64,000 nt of DNA, from NCBI RefSeq assembly GCF_900119915.1, contig NZ_LT635455.1, positions 1,612,001 to 1,676,000 on the forward strand. The letters are read 5' to 3'. Position 1 is the first letter of the stretch. Every line of letters begins with the position of its first letter. The translations under genes were made by a program, and so were the position numbers. The notes under the pieces are model-generated. The model did no database searches. It was not told the DNA's origin and saw only the letters and a list, made by a program, of their open reading frames with translations. Origin of the DNA: Olsenella timonensis. Its GTDB lineage: Bacteria > Actinomycetota > Coriobacteriia > Coriobacteriales > Atopobiaceae. Below are positions 17,530-25,978 of the stretch, piece by piece.

Positions 17530-18854
17530 GCGAGCCCCTTTCGATCGGAGGGCGGAAGGACGAGCGCGAGCAGCGCCGCGACGAGGACGGGACACACCCA
17601 GCCGAGGCCCACATCGGCAAGCGGCAGGGCGCCGAGTGACACGCCCCACGCATCACAGGCGGCCTCCGCCGCGCTCGCGACGGCGGCGACGGCCACCGTC
17701 CAGCGCCAGAGGGGACCGGCGCACGCCAGCCGGCCGCGGAGCAGTCCCAGCACGACGAGCACGATGGCCACCGGGTACAGCACCCCGAGCAGCGTCGCGG
17801 AGAGGTCGATGATCGCGTCGAGCCCGAGGTTGGAGACCGCGCATGAGAAGACCGCGAAGACCAGGGCGCAGGAGCGATAGGAGACGCGCGGCAGCTCCCC
17901 GGCGAAGTAGGAGCCGCAGCAGCTGATGAGCCCGATGCAGACGTTCAGGCAGGCAAGCAGGAAGATGGCCGCGACCACCACCGTGCCCGCGACCCCGAAG
18001 TGCGCGGTCGCCGAGGCGGTGATGACCGCCGCGCCGTTGGTGACGCCGGCGAGCGCCTCGCCCTGCTCGACGCCGACCACGGCGAGGCCGCCGTAGACGG
18101 CGACCATGAGGACGCCCGCGATCGCCCCGGCGCGACAGACCTCGCGCATGACGCCGCGATCGCCCTCGACGCCGAGGCCGCGCACGTTGCTGGCGATGAC
18201 GATGCCAAAGGTGAGCGACGCGAGCAGGTCCATGGTCTGGTAGCCCGTGAGGAAGCCCTGCACGGCTGGCCCCTCGTCATAGGGGGCGACCGGGGCGACG
18301 GACGGCAGGTCGTCGGCGCCCGCGAGCGAGAGGACCGACGCCCCCACGACGAGCACGATGAGCAGGATGAGGGACGGTCCGGTCAGCCGCCCGAGCAGGC
18401 GCGTGAGCCGCCCTGGGCGCAGCGCGAGCACGAAGGCGACCACGAAGAACAGGATCGAGAACGCGAGCCGCGACGCCTCGGGCGACCACGAGGCGGGCAG
18501 CAGCGGAGAGAGCATCTCAAAGGCCGTCGAGGCCGTGCGCGGGATGGCAAGGCACGGGCCGATCGCGAGGTAGACCATGGCAACAAAGACGCGGGAGAAC
18601 AGCGGATGAACGCGCGCCGCCAGCTCGCCGAGCGTACCCGAGAGCGCCACGACGACGATGCCGAGCACCGGCAGGCCGACGCCCGCCACGAGAAAGCCGA
18701 GCAGCGCGGGCAGGGCGTCGCGCCCGGCCTGGACCCCCAGCAGCGGCGGCAGGATGAGGTTGCCCGCCCCGAAGAACATAGAGAAGAGCGTCACCCCGAC
18801 GAACAGCGACTGCCGCCGGGAGAGCCGGGCATCCGCCGGCGCGTCCGTCCCCAT
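17526..18854 (-). CDS. brnQ: Branched-chain amino acid transport system II carrier protein
   Basis: A 442-residue LIVCS-family secondary transporter with about 12 membrane helices, taking up Leu, Ile and Val with cations. The N-terminal signature FVGVTLFSMFFGAGNLILPPLLG is diagnostic. Start ATG 18854 has GAGGGGG upstream. It lies 10 bases downstream of the Tat lipoprotein gene, forming a three-gene leftward unit with the cyclophilin. Confidence 0.92.
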   Translation of the reverse strand: MGTDAPADARLSRRQSLFVGVTLFSMFFGAGNLILPPLLGVQAGRDALPALLGFLVAGVGLPVLGIVVVALSGTLGELAARVHPLFSRVFVAMVYLAIGPCLAIPRTASTAFEMLSPLLPASWSPEASRLAFSILFFVVAFVLALRPGRLTRLLGRLTGPSLILLIVLVVGASVLSLAGADDLPSVAPVAPYDEGPAVQGFLTGYQTMDLLASLTFGIVIASNVRGLGVEGDRGVMREVCRAGAIAGVLMVAVYGGLAVVGVEQGEALAGVTNGAAVITASATAHFGVAGTVVVAAIFLLACLNVCIGLISCCGSYFAGELPRVSYRSCALVFAVFSCAVSNLGLDAIIDLSATLLGVLYPVAIVLVVLGLLRGRLACAGPLWRWTVAVAAVASAAEAACDAWGVSLGALPLADVGLGWVCPVLVAALLALVLPPSDRKGLA

Positions 18855-18864
18855 ATCGGCCCCC

Positions 18865-20775
18865 TCACGACGAGCAGCAGGCGACGACCCAGTCGAGCAG
18901 GTTTGACGTCGCCGTCCCGGAGCGCTCCGCGAGCACGTGCCCCTGGCCCCACACCGGCGTGTGCTCCACGTCAGACACGCCGTCGTACTTGCGCAGGGCC
19001 CAGACGATGTTGGCGGCGGTGGCCAGCGACGTGTCGGTGTCGAAGAGCCCCTCGTTGACGCGCCAGTGCGGGGCGACCGAAGACTGGCCGTACCCCTCGT
19101 AGTGACCGCTCAGCCACGTGAGCGGGTTCATCATCGCCACGCGCTCCGCCATGGGGGTCTCGAGCGCGTCGACCTTCTCGAGGTCCTCCGCCCAGGCGCT
19201 CTCGTAGTCGGGGTCCCAGTCGTCGCAGGCGGAGAACTCGTCGACGCCGGCGGAAACCGCGTCCGCGACGCAGGCGGAGAAGTGCAGCGTCGACTCCTCG
19301 CCGACGCCGAAGAGCTGGTTGGCGCGCGAGCTGCGATCGGGCTGGTCGAAGGGCGCCGCGGAGAGCCGGGCGGGCCGCAGGCGCGTGACGAAGTCCCGCA
19401 GGCTCGTCACCGAGACGGAGCCGGAGCGGTGGTTGTAGTTGATCCAGACCGCGTCCTCGTTGAGCGACGCGAAGTAGCTCTGCGCCGAGTCGTAGATCGT
19501 GGACTGGACCTGGGCGACGCCCGCCACCTGGCTCGGGTCTGCCGTCTCGTCCGGCGCGAGCTGCCCGGTGCCGTCCGCCGTCGCCTCGCCGTCCGGCGCG
19601 GCCTGGCTGGCGGTGTCGGCGGCGCGCGTGGTCGCGAGGTTGGGGTCGCCGGGGAAGGTCGGGTCCTCGAGCCTCTGCGGGGTGTAGGCGTAGGGGAAGG
19701 CCGTGTTCTGGACGAAGTACGTGGCGGCGTCGTCCACCTCGGAGAGAAGGGCCTGGGCGTAGGAGCCCATCGAGTAGATGCCCGCCTCCGTCTCGTCGAG
19801 CGTGAGCTGGGCGTCGTCGGCGTCGCGCAGGTCCATCTCGTTGACCCATGCGCCGTAGGCGGCGGCGAGGTCGTGCGAGAGGAGCTGCGTCCAGGTGCCG
19901 TCGGCGCGCGAGGGGTCGGCGCAGTACTGGCCCTGGCACCACTCGTAGGCGGCGTCGGCCATGTCGTAGGAGGTCACGGGGCACCACGAGGCGCTGCCGG
20001 CGATGGCGTCGGAGACGGCGGCGCCCGTCGCGTCGTGCGTGACGGCCCCTATCTCCGCAAGGTAGGGGTCGAACAGGGCGGAGTCGCCCGAGGCGCCGAG
20101 GACCGCGGAGAGGCCGCCTCCCGCCCCGAAGCCGAAGACGAAGGCGCGGCTCGTGTCGCATGGCAGGGACGCCGCGTTGTAGCGCAGGTAGCGGATGGCG
20201 GCCTTGAGGTCCGCGACCGGCCACGGCGAGCCGCCGGGGATGAGCTCGCTCGACCCGGTCGCCGTGTCAACGGCGGCGGAGCGGCCGCGGAACCCCGCGT
20301 AGACGTAGACACAGCCCTCTCCGAGATAGGGGGCGAGGCCGTCGTAGCCGTAGGCGGTGGGACTCTCCTGGGCGGCGAGCGTCCCGGAGTTGATGGGCAT
20401 GAGGACGGGGGCCGTGGCGGGCGTGAAGCTTCCGACCACGGCCTTGTCGTTGACGGTGCACGTGTAGGTGTCGCCGTTCTTCTCGGCCGTGAAGTACGCG
20501 CCGGGGACGAAGATCGCCAGGGACTCGTAGGTCTCGGTCGCGGGAGTCAGGCAGTAGGTGAGGCCGAGCTGGTAGTAGACGTTGTGCTCCTCGTCGAAGC
20601 GCCAGGCCGAGGCATCGAGGGCGAGGCTCTCGAACTGCGAGGCGTCGACCTCCGGCTCGGCGGGCGCGTCGTCGGCCGGGGGCTCGGAGGCGTGCTGGGC
20701 GGGCGTGCAGCCCACCGCGCCGGCGAGCGTCCCCACGGACGCGAGGGCGAGAAACTCTCTACGTGTGCAGCCCAT
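18865..20775 (-). CDS. Tat-exported lipoprotein, alpha/beta-hydrolase-like (tannase-like) with missing nucleophile
   Basis: A 636-residue protein. It begins MGCTRREFLALASVGTLAG, a twin-arginine motif followed by a lipobox-like AVGC with the lipid-bearing Cys near residue 23. The body resembles the alpha/beta hydrolases related to bacterial tannase and esterase, including a GASGDSALFDPYL segment. In relatives the nucleophile elbow reads G-x-S-x-G; here it is GFGAG (215-219) with Gly217 in the Ser position. The protein may therefore be catalytically dead or use another residue. It is the first gene of the unit with brnQ and is divergent from acylphosphatase. The substrate is unknown. Confidence 0.75.
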   Translation of the reverse strand: MGCTRREFLALASVGTLAGAVGCTPAQHASEPPADDAPAEPEVDASQFESLALDASAWRFDEEHNVYYQLGLTYCLTPATETYESLAIFVPGAYFTAEKNGDTYTCTVNDKAVVGSFTPATAPVLMPINSGTLAAQESPTAYGYDGLAPYLGEGCVYVYAGFRGRSAAVDTATGSSELIPGGSPWPVADLKAAIRYLRYNAASLPCDTSRAFVFGFGAGGGLSAVLGASGDSALFDPYLAEIGAVTHDATGAAVSDAIAGSASWCPVTSYDMADAAYEWCQGQYCADPSRADGTWTQLLSHDLAAAYGAWVNEMDLRDADDAQLTLDETEAGIYSMGSYAQALLSEVDDAATYFVQNTAFPYAYTPQRLEDPTFPGDPNLATTRAADTASQAAPDGEATADGTGQLAPDETADPSQVAGVAQVQSTIYDSAQSYFASLNEDAVWINYNHRSGSVSVTSLRDFVTRLRPARLSAAPFDQPDRSSRANQLFGVGEESTLHFSACVADAVSAGVDEFSACDDWDPDYESAWAEDLEKVDALETPMAERVAMMNPLTWLSGHYEGYGQSSVAPHWRVNEGLFDTDTSLATAANIVWALRKYDGVSDVEHTPVWGQGHVLAERSGTATSNLLDWVVACCSS

Positions 20776-20892
20776 GGGGCCTCCTCGGATAGCGGCTTGA
20801 CAGCGCGGGTATATTGTAGCAACGGGTCACGTGGGCGCCGGGCAGCCCATGCGACCGCCACATTCGCGCCCGGACGTCCGAGGGGAGGACGC

Positions 20893-21228
20893 GTGTCACC
20901 GTTCTGGAGGAGGAGCGGCGCGGAGCCCGCGCCCACGCCCGAGGGCGCCGAGCGGCTGCACGTGCGCTTCGTCGGGCGGGTTCAGGGCGTGGGGTTTCGC
21001 TGGACCGCGGCGATGGTCGCGCGCGGGCTGGGGGTCACGGGCTGGGTGAGAAACGAGCCCGACGGCTCGGTCACGGCAGAGGTGCAGGGCGAGCCGTCGC
21101 ATGTGGGGGCGTTCTTCTCGCGCATGCTCGAGGAGATGAGCCGCGGCGGACGCGCGGGCTACACCGTGGACCAGCGCGACGAGATCCCCGTGGTGCCGGG
21201 CGAGCGCGACTTCGAGGTGCGCTACTAG
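20893..21228 (+). CDS. acyP: Acylphosphatase
   Basis: A 111-residue protein with a short charged N-terminal extension and a full acylphosphatase domain (about 20-111). The phosphate loop GRVQGVGFRW carries the catalytic Arg, and GWVRNEPDGSV carries the catalytic Asn. It hydrolyses acyl phosphates such as acetyl- or carbamoyl-phosphate. The start is the GTG at 20893, preceded by GGGGAGG; no ATG fits. It is a single gene just before the tRNA-Phe promoter. Confidence 0.92.
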   Translation: MSPFWRRSGAEPAPTPEGAERLHVRFVGRVQGVGFRWTAAMVARGLGVTGWVRNEPDGSVTAEVQGEPSHVGAFFSRMLEEMSRGGRAGYTVDQRDEIPVVPGERDFEVRY

Positions 21229-21273
21229 CGCGACCGAGGGGCCAGCGGCAACCGGCGGGTCGCGAAAAAGTCT

Positions 21274-21301
21274 TTGACACGATGGGCGAGTTTGGTATAG
21301 T
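21274..21301 (+). promoter_or_regulatory. Promoter of tRNA-Phe
   Basis: TTGACA (21274-21279) and TATAGT (21296-21301) with a 16-base spacer lie 17 bases before the tRNA, the best sigma-70-type promoter in the window. Confidence 0.88.
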
Positions 21302-21317
21302 AATTCCCGCACCAAAT

Positions 21318-21393
21318 GGCTGGGTAGCTCAGTTGGTAGAGCAGGGGACTGAAAATCCCCGTGTCAGGGGTTCGACTCCCTTCCCCGCCACCA
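21318..21393 (+). tRNA. tRNA-Phe(GAA)
   Basis: A 76-base cloverleaf with the anticodon loop ctgaaaa (GAA), D arm gctcagttggtagagc, T loop ttcgact, discriminator A and encoded CCA. The acceptor stem has one mismatch, U4 opposite C69, between ggctggg and ccccgcc. Discriminator A73 fits the UGGU bulge of the pheST T-box in this window. Confidence 0.97.
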
Positions 21394-21401
21394 GGACGCT
21401 C

Positions 21402-21436
21402 GCGGGCCCCGGCTCCCATGCCGGGGCCCGCTTTTT
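21402..21436 (+). terminator. Rho-independent terminator of tRNA-Phe
   Basis: gcgggccccgg pairs with ccggggcccgc over a short loop, followed by ttttt. Confidence 0.92.
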
Positions 21437-21481
21437 CGTGTCGGCCGCCGCCCGCGGCGCCGGCTCCCGGACGGTCCCGAC

Positions 21482-21991
21482 CTACGAGGGGCCGGTCATG
21501 CCGAGCAGACAGCCGCACAGGTCGACGGCGTCGCCGTAGGGGACGACGACGGTCCCGCGCAGGTCCCTGCCTCGATAGCGCGTCGGGTTCGTGGCGCCCA
21601 GGTCGCTCGCCTCCATGCCGTCGGGCGTGGGGACGAGGCGCAGGTGCCGACGGGAGACCGCGCGGGAGTGGAGGACGATGTCGCAGCCGTCGCCGCGGCC
21701 GATCGTCACCCCCTCGGGGGGAACGCCCGTCCAGACGTCGACCGAGGGGGTCCTCAGGTACAGCCCCACCTCCCCCGCAGACGCCGCGACGGCTCCGACG
21801 AGGTCGAGCGTGGCACCGTCGTCAGCCGCGGGCGTCGGCTCCGGGAGCCTCGGGGGCTCGGGGCGGCCGGCGCCGCGCGTGAAGTCGTACAGGCAGCCGT
21901 AGCAGACCTTCATGTCCGCATAGAGCTCGGCCCCGCAGCGGGGGCAGGTCCTCGTCTGGTAGCTCGGGGGCATTCCCCTCGTCTCGCCCAT
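21482..21991 (-). CDS. Zinc-ribbon plus FHA domain protein
   Basis: A 169-residue protein. Two CxxC pairs (CPRCG and CYGC) near residues 14-33 form a zinc ribbon. A Pro-rich linker leads to a C-terminal FHA domain (about 75-165) with GVTIGRGDGCDIVLHSRAVSRRHLRL containing the phosphothreonine-binding Arg, Ser and His. It should bind Thr-phosphorylated partners of Ser/Thr kinases. Start ATG 21991 has GAGGAG upstream. As the last gene of the leftward Tad cluster it may couple pilus function to phosphosignalling, which is inference. Confidence 0.85.
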   Translation of the reverse strand: MGETRGMPPSYQTRTCPRCGAELYADMKVCYGCLYDFTRGAGRPEPPRLPEPTPAADDGATLDLVGAVAASAGEVGLYLRTPSVDVWTGVPPEGVTIGRGDGCDIVLHSRAVSRRHLRLVPTPDGMEASDLGATNPTRYRGRDLRGTVVVPYGDAVDLCGCLLGMTGPS

Positions 21992-22005
21992 CTCGATCTC
22001 CTCTC

Positions 22006-22365
22006 TCAGCCTCCAACCGTATCCGGCGTGAGGGACGTCACCCAGAGGTGCTCCCCCTCCTCGAGCCATGCCCCCTCGCGCGCAGGTCGTTCGATGGCAC
22101 AGCACGCATCCGGATGGGCGAGAAACTCGCGCGGCGGAAGCGCCCTTCTCACCAGCAGCACCTCCCCAAGCTCGCCCACAAGGGCGACGTCGATCGGGTA
22201 GCGCATTCCAAACGTGTGGATTGACGGGCAGTGCGCGAGCATGACGGCGCCCGCGCCGGGACCCGTCCCCAGGAGCCCCCGCAGGCGCTGCGCCCAGCTC
22301 GTCAGCACCCTGAGCTCGATCACACGCTCCGGACGCTCTTGCGAGGCGAGTCTCGCCGCGGCCAT
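22006..22365 (-). CDS. DUF192 family protein
   Basis: A 119-residue protein matching DUF192 (COG1430): a core of RLRGLLGTGPGAGAVMLAHCPSIHTFGMRYPIDVALVGELGEVLLVR. The HTFGMRYPIDV motif is the family hallmark. The function is unknown; members are often exported or lie next to pilus genes. No signal peptide is present. It begins one base after the TadE-like gene stop, so it belongs to the Tad operon. Confidence 0.85.
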   Translation of the reverse strand: MAAARLASQERPERVIELRVLTSWAQRLRGLLGTGPGAGAVMLAHCPSIHTFGMRYPIDVALVGELGEVLLVRRALPPREFLAHPDACCAIERPAREGAWLEEGEHLWVTSLTPDTVGG

Positions 22366-22366
22366 C

Positions 22367-22840
22367 TCAGACCACCACCCCGGGACGGTGCCGGTCGACG
22401 ACGAGCTCGCACTCGTGCTCGAGCGCGAGCGGCGCCTCGTACGTGACGCCCGGAAGGCGGAGCATCCTCGGCCAGGGCCGATACGTCAGCGTGCACACGT
22501 AGCGCGTGAGCAGCGGGGACACGCCCGACGCCCCTCCCGTCGCACCCGAGACCGACTCGCCTCGCACCTCCACCTCGCACCGGTCCTCCCTGCCGAGGGA
22601 CTCCTCGATCGACTCGCGGACGGCGGCGCCGGCGGAGCGCTCGCCCTGCTCGCCCGGAGGCGCCACCCCGTGGGCGATCACCGCGTCCTGCGCCGCCTGG
22701 TCGAAGGCCGCGCACGCCTCGACGAACCCCATGAGGTTCAGCGCCACGAGCGCGACGACGATCACGACGGGCGTGAGCACGGCGAGCTCGACGGTCATCT
22801 GCGCGACGCGGGAGCGCAGGGTCCCTGCCGCGCACCTCAT
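22367..22840 (-). CDS. TadE-like pseudopilin (second)
   Basis: A 157-residue protein with a short basic N-terminus, then AQMTVELAVLTPVVIVVALVALNLMGF: a type III prepilin-like cleavage context with a Glu five residues in, followed by the membrane helix. The remainder is an extracellular domain with two Cys. Such minor pseudopilins assist Tad pilus assembly. ATG at 22840 overlaps the TadG-like gene stop by 4 bases. Confidence 0.78.
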   Translation of the reverse strand: MRCAAGTLRSRVAQMTVELAVLTPVVIVVALVALNLMGFVEACAAFDQAAQDAVIAHGVAPPGEQGERSAGAAVRESIEESLGREDRCEVEVRGESVSGATGGASGVSPLLTRYVCTLTYRPWPRMLRLPGVTYEAPLALEHECELVVDRHRPGVVV

Positions 22841-24897
22841 GGCAGACCTCCCGTCCCCGTGAGGTCCACGGAGAGGGGGATCGAGACGCCGGTCCCCGGG
22901 ATCGGCAGCTCCGCGACCGTGAGCCCGCCCTCCCCGAGCGCGGCGGGCGGCGTCACGCCCACGGCGCGGGCGAGGTCGGCGACCGACGCGGAGTCGGGCA
23001 GGCGGGAGAGCAGGTCGCGCACCGCCGACGCCTGTTCGACGCCGCCGCGCTCGAGCACGTCCCGAGAGTTCGTCAGCACCGGCTTTCTCAGCCGCATGTC
23101 GACCGGCTCGAGCCCGAGGTCGCGCATGACGCCCCCGAGCTGGTCCCGCAGCCACGCGCCGACGGAGCCGCCCATGACGCCGTCGAGTCGGTCGAGGAAC
23201 CCCTCCCCGACCTCCGCCACCCTGCCGTGGGCAGAGCCGTAGCCCACGAGCAGCGAGCCCCAGAGCTCCATGACCCCGTCCAGGGCGCCGCCGAGCACCG
23301 AGTCAGAGGCGGAGAGGGAATCGAAGAAGCTCGCCAGAACGTTGTTCTCGGCCGTCGACTCGTCGGGGGCGAGCGTCGCGGCCGAGACCGCCGCCCCCGC
23401 GGGCAGCTCCGCCGAAGAGAGAAACGACGCCGTGAGCTCGGTCGGGACGACGGTCCCCTCCGGGCGGGCGACCACGGCGACGCACCCCCACGCCCCGGGC
23501 GGACGCAGGGTCGGCCGCCCGGTGGTGAGCTGCTCGAGCGCCCTCTCAAACTCGAGCTCCCCCTCCTCCGCGAGCTCGCGCGTGCGCGCCTCGGCGGCCG
23601 CGAGGTCGTCACGCGCCGCCTCGTAGTCCTCGGACGCCTCCACGATGATGCGCCAGTGGTGCTCGAAGCCGTTTTCGATCGACGTCGAGGCGGAGGCGAC
23701 CCGACCCAGGTCGCCAACGTCCATCTGGCACTGCGGGCAGCGCGAGACCGCGCCGGCGTCGAGCTGCGCGAGCGAGGCGCTGCCGGAGGGTCCCCCGGTC
23801 GCCCCCGGGCAGTCGAGGGACGAGTGAAGCGTCCGGGAGCCGCCCTCGTCCGTGCACGGCCACGCGACCCGCGTGTAGAGATCGGTGGCGCGGGTCTCGT
23901 CGGCGTTTCTCGGCAGGAGGGGCAGGTCCGCCTCGACCGTTCCGTCGGGATGCTCGGCCCAGGATCCCGAGCGCACCCTGCCCAGCGCGTACTCGTAGAA
24001 CGCCCGCCGACACGCGGCGTCGGTGAGCTCCTCGGGCGTCGAGCCGACCACGCGCTCGTTGGCGAGACGGGCGGCGTAGTAGGCGCGGGCCCGCACGAGG
24101 GGGACGCCAAAGCCCCAGGTCTCACATGAGGGGTAGTGGGGGTTCGCGGAGGAGGGGAGCCCGGCGAGGGCGCCCGCGCGCTCATGGAGCGAATGGGGCC
24201 GCGACCCGCAGTCCGCCATCCAGCCGCGCTCGAGGGCCTCGTCGGCTCGCTCGCGCGCCTCCTGCGCGTCGAGGGAGGCGTCACGCATCCGCTCGGAGAG
24301 CCCGTCGAGGGGCGCGTCGTCCGCATCGGCGAGAAGTGCCGAGAAGTCCGACCCCGACTCCAGCGGAACGGGGAGCGCGCAGCCGACGTAGGAGAGGCCG
24401 TCCTCCCCGTTTGCCGCGACGCACGAGGCGGAGTTCGCCACGACGAGCGTAGGGAGCGCCGCCTCGAGGCGCTCGAGCCCGCTCGCGGCAGAGCGCGCGA
24501 ACCCCCGTCGCGCCTCCAGAATCTGGCCCCCCGTGGCGCAAAGCTGCGCCCCGACGGCCGTGAGCCCGGGCACGCACGAGGCGACGAGTCCGGCGCCGTA
24601 GACGACCATGCCCGTGACCCCCAGGCTCAGCACGCAGGCGTCGAGCACCTGGGCCACCGTCGAGAACGCGGCCACCGCGTTGGCGCCCGCGAGCGCGGAG
24701 GCGTCCGCGACGCGCTGGACCTCGGACGAGCGTGACGCGACCCAGCCGGCGGACGCCGCCGCGAAGACGAGCGTCAGGCTCAGCATCAGCGCGACTGCCA
24801 CGGCGACCGTCGTGAACCCGCCCTCGTCGTCACGAAAGGCGGACAGCGCGCACGCAGGACGGCGACCGCTACCCCCACATGTCGACCCATTCGTCAT
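22837..24897 (-). CDS. TadG-like pilus-associated protein with Cys/His metal-type motif
   Basis: A 686-residue protein. An N-terminal membrane helix (about 28-50) follows DDEGGFTTVAVAVALML, as in TadG-like proteins. A large Ala/Glu-rich extracellular region follows, with helical stretches (about 205-225 and 440-475). Near 360-395 there is a His-x4-Cys ... Cys-x2-Cys pattern (LHSSLDCPG ... RCPQCQ) like small metal-binding modules. The cleavage-site Glu found in its pseudopilin neighbours is absent. The start is the ATG at 24897 with GGAGGGG upstream, overlapping the upstream TadE gene by 29 bases. It is probably a surface component of the Tad pilus. Confidence 0.78.
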   Translation of the reverse strand: MTNGSTCGGSGRRPACALSAFRDDEGGFTTVAVAVALMLSLTLVFAAASAGWVASRSSEVQRVADASALAGANAVAAFSTVAQVLDACVLSLGVTGMVVYGAGLVASCVPGLTAVGAQLCATGGQILEARRGFARSAASGLERLEAALPTLVVANSASCVAANGEDGLSYVGCALPVPLESGSDFSALLADADDAPLDGLSERMRDASLDAQEARERADEALERGWMADCGSRPHSLHERAGALAGLPSSANPHYPSCETWGFGVPLVRARAYYAARLANERVVGSTPEELTDAACRRAFYEYALGRVRSGSWAEHPDGTVEADLPLLPRNADETRATDLYTRVAWPCTDEGGSRTLHSSLDCPGATGGPSGSASLAQLDAGAVSRCPQCQMDVGDLGRVASASTSIENGFEHHWRIIVEASEDYEAARDDLAAAEARTRELAEEGELEFERALEQLTTGRPTLRPPGAWGCVAVVARPEGTVVPTELTASFLSSAELPAGAAVSAATLAPDESTAENNVLASFFDSLSASDSVLGGALDGVMELWGSLLVGYGSAHGRVAEVGEGFLDRLDGVMGGSVGAWLRDQLGGVMRDLGLEPVDMRLRKPVLTNSRDVLERGGVEQASAVRDLLSRLPDSASVADLARAVGVTPPAALGEGGLTVAELPIPGTGVSIPLSVDLTGTGGLP

Positions 24898-25342
24898 AGT
24901 CCCCTCCGATCCAGTCCGCACGCAGGTCGCCGGTCGTCTCCACCACGAGCGTGACCGTCCCCTCCCGCGTCGTTCCGAGCGCCGAGACGAGCACCCCGAG
25001 CAGCGGCAGGGGTCGGACGCTCCCCGCCAGGGTGACCGTCACCTCGCCCGCATCGTCGGGCCCCGCGACCTCGACTTCCCAGCCGCGCGTCCCGCCCTCG
25101 TGAAATATCGCGAGGTCGGGCACCGCGGCAAGCCGCCGGAGGGCAAAGGAGCGCAGGTCGTCCTCCGAGCCGCGCGACGTTGCGGCGAGCCGCGCAAGCT
25201 CTCCGGCCGTCGACGCCATCAGCGTCCTCGTGTACAGCACGCACACCGGCTGGACGAGGAGCGCGAGGAGCGTCAGCACGACCGGGAGCAGGAGGGCCGC
25301 CTCGACGCTCATCTGCCCCGCATCGTCTCTCGCGCGCGTCAT
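24869..25342 (-). CDS. tadE: TadE-like pseudopilin (first)
   Basis: A 157-residue protein. The leader MTRARDDAG is followed by QMSVEAALLLPVVLTLLALLV, fitting prepilin peptidase cleavage after Gly9 with Glu at +5 and a membrane helix. The extracellular part (about 40-157) is predicted to be alpha/beta. Start ATG 25342 has TGGAG upstream and lies next to the stop of the pilin-like gene. Family role: minor pilin needed for Tad fibre assembly. Confidence 0.82.
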   Translation of the reverse strand: MTRARDDAGQMSVEAALLLPVVLTLLALLVQPVCVLYTRTLMASTAGELARLAATSRGSEDDLRSFALRRLAAVPDLAIFHEGGTRGWEVEVAGPDDAGEVTVTLAGSVRPLPLLGVLVSALGTTREGTVTLVVETTGDLRADWIGGDYDEWVDMWG

Positions 25343-25343
25343 C

Positions 25344-25580
25344 TCAGTACTCCAGGACGTCCCTGAGCAGGGCGACCGCACCCTGCCCCGTACCATGCGA
25401 GGCGCTCGTCGTCGCCAGGCCCACCAGCACCCCGTCCCTGCCCGCGTGCCACAGCAGCCCGAGGGCGACGACCGCCGAGACGAAGGCGAGGAGCACGAGC
25501 AGGTACTCGACCGTCGACTGGCCGCGCCCTCCCCCTAGGACCCAAAGGCACCGGCCACGTCGTCGACGCTCATGCGCCAC
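25344..25580 (-). CDS. Prepilin-like small protein of the Tad operon
   Basis: From a GTG at 25580 the frame gives 78 residues: a basic leader, then GGGRG and QSTVEYLLVLLAFVSAVVALG. This is a canonical type III/IV prepilin cleavage context, Gly followed by a mature start with Glu at +5 and Tyr at +6, and a membrane helix. It overlaps the preceding gene by 46 bases. The ribosome site is weak and the start uncertain, but the pilin signature, together with the stop one base before tadE, makes the gene credible. It is longer than the Flp pilin and may be a minor pilin. Confidence 0.65.
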   Translation of the reverse strand: MAHERRRRGRCLWVLGGGRGQSTVEYLLVLLAFVSAVVALGLLWHAGRDGVLVGLATTSASHGTGQGAVALLRDVLEY

Positions 25581-25978
25581 CTGGCGACCGAGCACCCTCC
25601 TCCCCCGGCGCCCTCGACGACGAGGCACACCTCCGCCCAGTCGCCGCCCTGCAGCACGCATCCCCAAACACCCCCAAAGAGATCGAGGTATCCCGACCGG
25701 ACCACCAGACAGTCTCCCTGCTCCCCCCGCTCCCTCAGGACCTCGGCCGCCTCGTCCGGCACGTCTCGCGAGCTCGTGTGCCCCTCTCGCGCGAAGGGCA
25801 CGCCGAGCGACCCGAGCGCCCCCGCGACGCCCGTCGCCCCCCGCGACGCCTCCGCGGCGTCGTCCCCCTCGACGGGCGGCGAGGCCGCGACGGGGGCGGA
25901 GCCGACCGAGCGGGCGAGGACGGCGAGGCACGCCGTCCCGAGCAGCGCCGCCACGACCAGGGCCTCACGCGCCCTCAT
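25535..25978 (-). CDS. Exported hypothetical protein of the Tad operon
   Basis: A 147-residue protein with an N-terminal hydrophobic helix (about 7-22) of signal-anchor type, an Ala/Pro/Asp-rich linker, and a small C-terminal domain containing three Cys (near 90-130) and several Trp. No family is recognised. Its ATG overlaps the flp stop (CTATGA), so it is translationally coupled to the pilin. By position it is a candidate pilin chaperone or minor pilus component; that is inference. Confidence 0.7.
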   Translation of the reverse strand: MRAREALVVAALLGTACLAVLARSVGSAPVAASPPVEGDDAAEASRGATGVAGALGSLGVPFAREGHTSSRDVPDEAAEVLRERGEQGDCLVVRSGYLDLFGGVWGCVLQGGDWAEVCLVVEGAGGGGCSVARWRMSVDDVAGAFGS

